Shown here piece by piece: positions 1 through 4,580 of a stretch of 6,146 bases of DNA. A program made the translations under genes and the position numbers. Origin of the DNA: Francisellaceae bacterium. Lineage in GTDB: Bacteria > Pseudomonadota > Gammaproteobacteria > Berkiellales > Berkiellaceae. Where the stretch lies: positions 1-6,146 of the forward strand of contig JAHFQG010000072.1 of the NCBI GenBank assembly GCA_023266415.1, in the 5' to 3' direction. How positions within the stretch are numbered: position 1 is the stretch's first letter; each line of letters starts with the position of its first letter. The notes under the pieces were generated by a model. The model did no database searches. It was not told the DNA's origin and was given only the letters and a program-made list of their open reading frames with translations.

Positions 1-1179
1 TTTGTGATGACGTTGCATAAATCGAAGGGGTTGGAGTTTGATGTGGTGTTTATTCCACGATTGGCGGACCGTGTGGCGAATGATGCGCAGAGTTTGTTGT
101 TGTTACAGGAGTACCCCAGTGGGGCGGGGGTAGGTTGGTTAATGGCGCCTATGCGAGCTTTTGAGAAAACAGAGGATAAATTATATCGTTATTTGGCAGA
201 ATTTCAGAAAAAAAAGATGACCCAAGAAATGGCACGCCTATTATATGTGGGTATAACCCGGGCCAGAGAAGCGGTGTTTTTGAGTATGGTATTAGGGGAA
301 GACAAGGCGGGGGATTGGAAACCCCCCGCAAAAAATAGCTTGGCGGCTTTTTTATGGCCTTATATCCCACAACCCGAACGAATTGATCTTGGCGTTGTCC
401 CCCCAACGCTTTTGTCTGCCGCCTCAGCGCAGGCTGGGGTCCAATCTAATTTTGTCACCCCAGTGAAGGCTGGGGTCCAGTCTAATTTTGTCACCCCAGC
501 GCAGGCTGGGGTCCAGTCTAAACAAATTCTGACTCAGTGGCCCACTTTACCTTCTGGGTGGCAATTACCCAAGCCCATTCAAGAGGCTTTGGCTATTGAA
601 CGTCCTTTAACCATTGATGCAGAAAACCTGCAATGGCAACAACGAGGGTATGATATTAATGCGCAAGAAGCCTTATCGGAGCACCCAGCCTTCGGGGTGT
701 TGATCCATGCGCTCTTAGAGGCGATGGGCAATCTAGGGTTTGATAACTGGCTTTCAACCATGCAACAGGCTTCCCCTGCCTATTGGCATCAACAATTAAA
801 CCATTTTGGGATCACCGAAAGTCATTTCTATAGAACTTTGCAACCATGGATAGATACGTTACACACCGATACTCAGTTGCGTTGGATACTGAGCCATCCG
901 GGGCATTGTGAGTGGGCGTTGAGCACCCCCAAAGGCGTTCAGAGGCTGGATAGGGTATTTTGGGAAGGCAATACGGTGTGGGTGGTGGATTATAAAACCA
1001 GCGACAGCACGGAACTCTCTGAAGGGTATCAACAGCAATTGGTGCGTTATCAACAGGTATTACAAACGTATTTCCCCAAAGCAGACTCTATTCGGGGCGC
1101 GCTATACTATCCGCTTAGTCGAACGTGGGTAGATACAAACGCCTTCAGCGTTTTAAACCAGTCTTACGAGTGGGATTGA
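1..1179 (+). CDS. UvrD/AddA-like helicase with C-terminal RecB-family nuclease domain (5' partial)
   Basis: C-terminal part of a superfamily I ATP-dependent DNA helicase fused to a PD-(D/E)XK nuclease, the architecture of AddA/RecB-type double-strand-break repair enzymes. The frame is open at base 1, so the N-terminal ATP-binding motifs lie outside the window; the GTG at 4 is an internal valine, not a start. Helicase motif V is seen as TLHKSKGLEFDVVF (about residues 4-17 of the fragment) and motif VI as RLLYVGITRARE (about 79-90). The C-terminal nuclease shows the conserved set: GVLIH (H of the first motif, near 695-710), LDRVF (acidic residue, near 950), VVDYKTS (catalytic D-x-K at 988-996) and QQQLVRYQ (QxxxY). 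All expected catalytic positions are present, so the nuclease is probably active. The linker between the two domains contains an in-frame repeat insertion (420-527). The 3' end overlaps the convergent kinase gene by 35 bp. Whether it pairs with an AddB-like partner cannot be seen here. Confidence 0.93.
   Translation, partial: FVMTLHKSKGLEFDVVFIPRLADRVANDAQSLLLLQEYPSGAGVGWLMAPMRAFEKTEDKLYRYLAEFQKKKMTQEMARLLYVGITRAREAVFLSMVLGEDKAGDWKPPAKNSLAAFLWPYIPQPERIDLGVVPPTLLSAASAQAGVQSNFVTPVKAGVQSNFVTPAQAGVQSKQILTQWPTLPSGWQLPKPIQEALAIERPLTIDAENLQWQQRGYDINAQEALSEHPAFGVLIHALLEAMGNLGFDNWLSTMQQASPAYWHQQLNHFGITESHFYRTLQPWIDTLHTDTQLRWILSHPGHCEWALSTPKGVQRLDRVFWEGNTVWVVDYKTSDSTELSEGYQQQLVRYQQVLQTYFPKADSIRGALYYPLSRTWVDTNAFSVLNQSYEWD
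420..527 (+). repeat. Three tandem copies of a 36-bp palindromic repeat, in frame within the helicase-nuclease gene
   Basis: Units run 420-455, 456-491 and 492-527 with a strict 36-bp period (12 codons). The first is degenerate on its left side and the last loses the pattern after its first 30 bases. Each contains an inverted repeat: at 493-512 ACCCCAGC-GCAG-GCTGGGGT is a perfect 8-bp stem with a 4-nt loop, and at 457-476 the same stem has one mismatch. Translated in the gene frame the units read approximately VTPAQAGVQSNF, with no stop. The position, between helicase motif VI and the nuclease domain, is where an insertion would be tolerated. Small palindromic elements that insert in frame into proteins are known from Rickettsia (RPE elements), and peptides of the VIPAKAGIQ type from interspersed repeats are common in proteobacterial annotations. 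That this is such a dispersed genomic repeat is an inference, as no other copy lies in this window. Confidence 0.9.
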
Positions 1180-2128
1180 CGGGATTGGTGTTAGCGTTTG
1201 AAAGGGCGGGGGGAGGAAAGGAACGGGGAGGAGGGGGAGGGGGAGGGGGCTTCTTTGGGGGTGTCGGTGCTTCTTGTAAAATTTTGATTTCGGCTTGAAT
1301 GTGTTCTTTAATTGTTCGAATATTTTTTAAATTTTCAGTGTATTGTGCTTCTGCGAATTTTATTTGTTCTTCTGTCAGTTGAATATTATTTTTTCTGGAG
1401 GATTCATATAAAATAAGATTTTCTATAGCGATTTTTCTGGAAGACAAGAATGATTTTTCGTAAGTATCATCTTTCGGGGTTTTTTTATTTTCAGAACCAA
1501 TGCGGCATGCTAATTCTAGCGCAGTACTAATTGCTAGATAAATTTCAATATTCTTTGAGAGTGATTTTTCTTGTTCATTTAAAGGAAAATATGCCCCGAA
1601 GTCAGATAACTTAACAGAATATCCCCCGTTGGGTTGATTGAATAACAGAAAGTTTCCTTGATGTGTATCACAAGGAATCGCCCCGTATTGGTGCACCGTG
1701 GTGAGCAGATCCATGGCGTTTAACAAAATTTGAAATTTGACCAATTCCGATAATTTTAGTGGATTTTCTTTTGAAAAAGCTTTGTCCAAAGAACAGATTG
1801 CTTTTTTAGAATAAAAAGAGATTTTGTTTTTCCCGTTCTTTCCCTGATATACTTTCATTCCCAGTAAGTGGGAGGCCATTTCCGGGGGGAGCATCAATGA
1901 AATGGCTTGTTCTTTTTTAGCTTCTTCGACTATTTTAGCCCAATCGGTATCGGAGGTGTCCTTTGTTCGGGTAATAACCAGATTGACCAAGGCCTCTGGT
2001 TGCTTAAAGATGGTTAGATCTAGGGCTGGTTTAACTCTTTTATAGCAACCCACTCCCACTATGGAGTCGTATTTTACATACGCTCCAGAATTATCTTTTT
2101 CGGCTAACTTAGATTTGGTTTCCACCAT
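1145..2128 (-). CDS. Divergent protein kinase-like protein with polyproline C-terminal tail
   Basis: A 327-residue protein with a recognisable but divergent protein kinase fold. A glycine loop GVGCYKRV lies at residues 25-32, a catalytic-loop equivalent CDTHQGNFLL at 153-162 (Asp154 and Asn159 kept with the normal D-x4-N spacing, but HRD replaced by PCD and the D+2 lysine by histidine), and a DFG motif at 176-178. The beta-3 strand (about LVNLVITR, 47-54) has no lysine at the usual place; Lys30 in the glycine loop resembles the WNK arrangement. After a charged, probably helical segment (about 240-285), the protein ends in a proline-rich tail with eight consecutive prolines (294-301) and a basic terminus. 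No signal peptide or membrane segment is seen. The ATG at 2128 was preferred over a TTG one codon upstream. There is no Shine-Dalgarno sequence, and the upstream gene stops 5 bp before, which suggests translational coupling. Likely a secreted, host-directed kinase or pseudokinase; the substrate is unknown. Confidence 0.75.
   Translation of the reverse strand: MVETKSKLAEKDNSGAYVKYDSIVGVGCYKRVKPALDLTIFKQPEALVNLVITRTKDTSDTDWAKIVEEAKKEQAISLMLPPEMASHLLGMKVYQGKNGKNKISFYSKKAICSLDKAFSKENPLKLSELVKFQILLNAMDLLTTVHQYGAIPCDTHQGNFLLFNQPNGGYSVKLSDFGAYFPLNEQEKSLSKNIEIYLAISTALELACRIGSENKKTPKDDTYEKSFLSSRKIAIENLILYESSRKNNIQLTEEQIKFAEAQYTENLKNIRTIKEHIQAEIKILQEAPTPPKKPPPPPPPPRSFPPPALSNANTNPVNPTRKTGLKR
1204..1261 (+). 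other. G-run tract with G-quadruplex potential, coding for the polyproline tail on the other strand
   Basis: The + strand carries successive G runs at 1204-1206, 1208-1213, 1225-1228, 1233-1237, 1239-1243, 1245-1249 and 1257-1261. The runs from 1225 to 1249 are separated by 1 to 4 bases and fit the G3+N1-7 pattern for an intramolecular quadruplex. On the - strand these are CCC/CCT proline codons of the kinase tail. The tract begins 24 bp after the stop codon of the rightward helicase-nuclease gene, so it would lie in that transcript's 3' end as an RNA quadruplex. No classical hairpin-plus-U-tract terminator is visible there. The motif is seen; any role in termination or stability is inference. 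Confidence 0.6.
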
Positions 2129-2133
2129 CAATT

Positions 2134-2448
2134 TTAAGACGCCATAGTCGTTAGAAATTGCGATGGTTCGTGGTATGCCAGCGATTCTTTTTTGAAAAGA
2201 GAGGCTTTCTCCTGGTAGTGGGGCACAAAATATGGACTTTGAATTTGTTTTATCGCAAATTCATACAGTGTTTTCAAGTCTTCTTTTGAAAGAAGGGGCT
2301 CTTTTGTTTCGGTTGTTTTGAGTTCAGAAGGAAAATCTGTTTCAGAGGACAGGGCATTTACCTGTTTGAGGCTTTGAATTAAATGGGCTAATAAAATCGT
2401 GTTAGGGCTTTTGGGAAATGGTAAAAAAGGGCGGGGTGGTAGTGGCAT
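2134..2448 (-). CDS. Small hypothetical protein with proline-rich N-terminus
   Basis: A 104-residue soluble protein of no family I recognise. It starts MPLPPRPFLPFPKSP (seven prolines in the first 15 residues), followed by a probably helical, charged body with LLAHLIQSLKQ (about 20-30) and EDLKTLYEFAIKQIQ (about 55-69). It has no signal peptide, membrane segment or cysteine pattern. The ATG at 2448 was chosen over an upstream ATG at 2490 because GGGGA sits 6 bp before it (2455-2459) and because the longer version would cover the promoter-like sequence at 2461-2490. The stop codon is 5 bp upstream of the kinase ATG, so the two genes are almost certainly one transcription unit. The small size and position directly before the kinase gene would suit a partner, regulator or secretion chaperone, but nothing in the sequence proves this. 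Confidence 0.65.
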   Translation of the reverse strand: MPLPPRPFLPFPKSPNTILLAHLIQSLKQVNALSSETDFPSELKTTETKEPLLSKEDLKTLYEFAIKQIQSPYFVPHYQEKASLFKKESLAYHEPSQFLTTMAS

Positions 2449-2460
2449 AGTGAGTCCCCA

Positions 2461-2490
2461 AATATAAGTTAATTGGTTGACACATGCCAA
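2461..2490 (-). promoter_or_regulatory. Candidate sigma-70 promoter for the small protein-kinase pair
   Basis: On the - strand TTGGCA (2485-2490, 5 of 6 to the -35 consensus) is followed after 18 bp by TATATT (2461-2466, 5 of 6 to the -10 consensus). The start of transcription would fall only about 5 nt before the ATG at 2448, giving an almost leaderless mRNA and cutting into the GGGGA Shine-Dalgarno sequence, which is a weakness of this call. An alternative -10, TATACT at 2492-2497, would give a leader of about 40 nt but lacks a good -35. Confidence 0.4.
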
Positions 2491-2497
2491 AAGTATA

Positions 2498-2526
2498 GTT
2501 GGTTTTAAAAAATTGGGTTGGTTTTA
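2498..2526 (-). repeat. Direct repeat TAAAACCAAC upstream of the small-protein promoter
   Basis: The 10-mer GTTGGTTTTA (TAAAACCAAC on the - strand) occurs at 2498-2507 and 2517-2526, starts 19 bp apart. A third shorter TTGGTT lies at 2473-2478 between the candidate -35 and -10. The repeats sit immediately upstream of the -35 box, where an activator or repressor would bind. Binding by a regulator is inferred. Confidence 0.35.
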
Positions 2527-2547
2527 TAAGGTGTTCAGAGGCTGGAT

Positions 2548-2559
2548 ATGGTTAACCAT
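2548..2559. promoter_or_regulatory. 12-bp perfect palindrome ATGGTTAACCAT between ankyrin and small-protein genes
   Basis: ATGGTTAACCAT is a perfect 12-bp inverted repeat without spacer, in the 125-bp intergenic region, 15 bp downstream of the large ankyrin gene's stop and about 60 bp upstream of the candidate -35. It is too short and has no U-tract for an intrinsic terminator, so a protein-binding site is the more natural reading. It could also be chance. Confidence 0.3.
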
Positions 2560-2573
2560 CCGTCCTCTTCTTA

Positions 2574-4472
2574 TTAAGAGAACGAAGTGTGTTTAACCTT
2601 TTTAGAGGGAGGTGTTTCCTCCAGGGCTTCAAGCGGGGCAGGCGAGCTAAACCAAAGGATGGGGGAGCCAAAGGTAGAAGGCGGTAGGTCGGAGGAGGGG
2701 GGAGAGGAGGGCTTGGAGGACAATATACGCAAAGTCTGTTGCAACCAAGGTTTTTTAAGTTTTTGTGCTTTTTCTAAGGCTTTTCGTATCAGATTTGCTT
2801 GGTGGTCGAAGCGTAATTTAGGGAAAACAACCCTAAATTGGGCAAGCCAAGTTTCTTCGTTTTCCCAAAGGATATCCGTGTCTATTAGGTAGTTAGATAA
2901 AACAAGAATGGGTTCTTGTGCCTCTTGATCTAAACCCCAAAAAAGTTCTAATGCCTCCTGAGAGGCTCCTTGAGCTCTCAGAACCAACGAGGCCGCATAG
3001 ATAAAACAATCTAAACTATCTTGTTTCATCACGAGGTGCAGTGGGGTTTTTTGATTTTCATCTGGATGCGTTAAACTGGCCCCATAATCCAACAGCAAAT
3101 TGGCTGCAGGCCAATTTTTTAAGAAAACGGCTAAATGTAATAAAGTTTGTTGGTTTTTGTCATCCATCTGAATGCGGCCTTGTTGTTTTAACAGGCATTC
3201 AAATTTTTGAAAGTTATCGGATAATAAAGCAGATCTCAAGGGTGTATTTCCTAAGGTATTGGGGGTTTTTAATAAAAGTTGTATATCTAACTCTAGCCCG
3301 CGAAATAACGCGGTTAACTGCTCAAAAAATGGTATGGAAGTTAAATGGGCGAGGTTATTGCCATTTTCATCTCGAGCAGAAAACAGAGCATTTTTTAGGG
3401 TAAAAGGGTAGCGTTTGGCTAATTTAGGTAAATTCTCAAAAAGGGTGTCTTTTTGTATCAATTGGATAATTTTTTGTTGGGTTTCGGGTAAACGTGAGAG
3501 AATGCGTTTTTTTACTAAAAGGGGTTTAAACGGGGTTGATGGAGGGGGGGGGGCCCATGTTTCCAGTTGTTTCTTGGTTAATTTATTTTTCAAACAAGAG
3601 AGCATGTCTTCTTGTTGTTGCAGTGCGGCATAATCTAACAAATGAAGCCCATGGGCGTCTTTTTCTAAGAATTGGGCGCGATTGAGTCGACTAACATTTG
3701 AAATTAGGGCAGAAAATAAAAATATATCTTCTGTTCGAATGGCGTATCGTAGGCAAATAATGGGATCTGTATTGGAGTCCTGGCAGACAATCAAAGTCTG
3801 TTTTGGGGAGCACATATTGGTGATTAATAACACAGCAATATCAAGACGTTTGTTTTGGATAGCCACCTCACAAGGCAAGTAGCCTTCGCTGTTTTTTGCC
3901 AACATATTGGCCCCATAGAATAACAATTTCTCGATAAAAATCTTGTCAATCAGTTGCTTTTTTAAGGCAAGATGTAAAAAACTGCCAGAAGCGTGAGGGG
4001 CTTTTGCTAAAACTTTTAAGTGAGCATTGTTTTTTTCTAAAGTAGCGAGTAATTTTTCAAAAACACCCAATGCGTTCATGGTTAAGGCCAAACCTAGGGC
4101 TTGAGGGGCTTGAGGCACCAGGAGTTTGGCTGAATCCAGGGTGTCAATGAGATAGGACGCTATTTTTTCTTTTTCAGGGTGAGTCAGGTCAATATTATTT
4201 AGGATAGCTTGAAGGGGCGTATGCTGATGTAGATTTAAGACAGAGAGAAAACTCTGATCGGGGGCACACAAAGTTGTAAGTTGTTCTACTAACCAATTCA
4301 TCATGGCATAACTCAGCACTTGGTGTAACAAAGTCGGATCTCTTTGAAAACTTTCCAACAGAATTAAGGTATATCGCGTCGGTTGTGTTTGTTGATAGGC
4401 CATTAAAACCTGTAGATCATTCCGCTTAATCCAATGAGAAACCTCTTGGTAACCAACCGGAGATTTTGGCAT
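2574..4472 (-). CDS. Large ankyrin-repeat protein, candidate host-directed effector
   Basis: A 632-residue protein with scattered, partly degenerate ankyrin repeats. The clearest are NTLGNTPLRSAL (about 405-416), NQQTLLHLAVFL (about 440-451) with LLLDYGASL (about 460-468), and NQKTPLHLVMKQ (about 473-484). Weaker units are HTPLQAIL (about 84-91), FLHLALKK followed by KLLFYGANML (about 165-191) and GNNLAHLT (about 371-378). A proline segment APPPPSTPFKP (about 307-317), encoded partly by a C10 run, separates the two ankyrin regions. The C-terminus is low-complexity, rich in Ser and Pro, and ends EALEETPPSKKVKHTSFS, with a KKVK nuclear-localisation-like motif and an acidic patch followed by small/hydroxyl residues. 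There is no signal peptide or membrane segment, as expected for type IV secretion substrates such as Dot/Icm effectors, but secretion is inference. The start is the ATG at 4472, with AAAGGGG 6 bp upstream; the TTG at 4490 has no comparable ribosome-binding site. Confidence 0.85.
   Translation of the reverse strand: MPKSPVGYQEVSHWIKRNDLQVLMAYQQTQPTRYTLILLESFQRDPTLLHQVLSYAMMNWLVEQLTTLCAPDQSFLSVLNLHQHTPLQAILNNIDLTHPEKEKIASYLIDTLDSAKLLVPQAPQALGLALTMNALGVFEKLLATLEKNNAHLKVLAKAPHASGSFLHLALKKQLIDKIFIEKLLFYGANMLAKNSEGYLPCEVAIQNKRLDIAVLLITNMCSPKQTLIVCQDSNTDPIICLRYAIRTEDIFLFSALISNVSRLNRAQFLEKDAHGLHLLDYAALQQQEDMLSCLKNKLTKKQLETWAPPPPSTPFKPLLVKKRILSRLPETQQKIIQLIQKDTLFENLPKLAKRYPFTLKNALFSARDENGNNLAHLTSIPFFEQLTALFRGLELDIQLLLKTPNTLGNTPLRSALLSDNFQKFECLLKQQGRIQMDDKNQQTLLHLAVFLKNWPAANLLLDYGASLTHPDENQKTPLHLVMKQDSLDCFIYAASLVLRAQGASQEALELFWGLDQEAQEPILVLSNYLIDTDILWENEETWLAQFRVVFPKLRFDHQANLIRKALEKAQKLKKPWLQQTLRILSSKPSSPPSSDLPPSTFGSPILWFSSPAPLEALEETPPSKKVKHTSFS
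3544..3553 (-). repeat. C10 homopolymer inside the ankyrin gene (G10 on the + strand)
   Basis: Ten consecutive C on the coding strand, flanked as TGGG-C10-TCC, encode the end of Ala and three of the four prolines of WAPPPPS. The reading frame is intact at this length. Mononucleotide C/G tracts of this length are classical sites of slipped-strand mispairing; a gain or loss of one base would end translation soon after residue 307, roughly half way through the protein. Confidence 0.8.
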
Positions 4473-4479
4473 TAGACAC

Positions 4480-4496
4480 CCCTTTATCAAAAAGGG
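4480..4496 (-). promoter_or_regulatory. Hairpin that would sequester the ankyrin gene's Shine-Dalgarno sequence
   Basis: On the - strand CCCTTT-TTGAT-AAAGGG forms a 6-bp stem with a 5-nt loop. Its 3' arm is the AAAGGGG ribosome-binding site (4479-4485) of the ATG at 4472. In mRNA this would hide the site, as in simple RNA thermometers or translational attenuators. The upstream CCCCT (4517-4521) could also pair with the same AGGGG. The structure only forms if transcription starts upstream of about 4497. Confidence 0.4.
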
Positions 4497-4499
4497 CAG

Positions 4500-4528
4500 A
4501 TCCTACCGAAGATGGTAGGGGAGATCAA
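4500..4528 (-). promoter_or_regulatory. Candidate ankyrin-gene promoter with inverted repeat CCTACC-N6-GGTAGG in its spacer
   Basis: On the - strand TTGATC (4523-4528) and TAGGAT (4500-4505) are 17 bp apart, each 4 of 6 to the sigma-70 consensus. An 18-bp inverted repeat, CCTACC-GAAGAT-GGTAGG (4502-4519), fills the spacer and part of the -10. That is a typical place for an operator. The same repeat could form an RNA stem-loop if transcription began further upstream, for example from the CATAAT-like sequence at 4547-4552. The inverted repeat is certain; the promoter call is weak. Confidence 0.4.
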
Positions 4529-4555
4529 GTAATAGCCCTTATGTTATTATGAATA

Positions 4556-4570
4556 GTAAGAGACACTTAC
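4556..4570. promoter_or_regulatory. Inverted repeat GTAAG-AGACA-CTTAC just upstream of the nucleotidase start
   Basis: A perfect 5-bp inverted repeat with a 5-nt loop ends 10 bp before the ATG at 4581. It occupies the position where a Shine-Dalgarno sequence would be expected, and none is seen there. It could be a small operator in this divergent intergenic region, a 5' mRNA hairpin, or chance. Confidence 0.3.
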
Positions 4571-4580
4571 CCTAAATTGT

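Noticed and set aside
149..406. 85-residue leftward open frame inside the helicase gene
   Set aside because: It lies opposite the strongly supported helicase motif VI region and shows no domain character; a shadow frame.
420..527. Possible CRISPR array (36-bp period with palindromic units)
   Set aside because: The units are directly adjacent with no spacers, and they lie in frame inside a conserved protein.
2449..2490. Upstream ATG at 2490 as start of the small protein
   Set aside because: The added 14 residues would lie over promoter-like hexamers, and the ATG at 2448 has the better-placed GGGGA.
2565..2580. Possible terminator CTCTT-N6-AAGAG at the end of the large ankyrin gene
   Set aside because: The stem is only 5 bp, AT-rich, overlaps the stop codon and is not followed by a U-tract on the - strand.
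2587..3403. Rightward open frames at 2587-2892 and 3041-3403 opposite the ankyrin gene
   Set aside because: Their composition is simply the antisense of the Ser/Pro-rich tail and ankyrin repeats; no family resemblance or ribosome-binding site.
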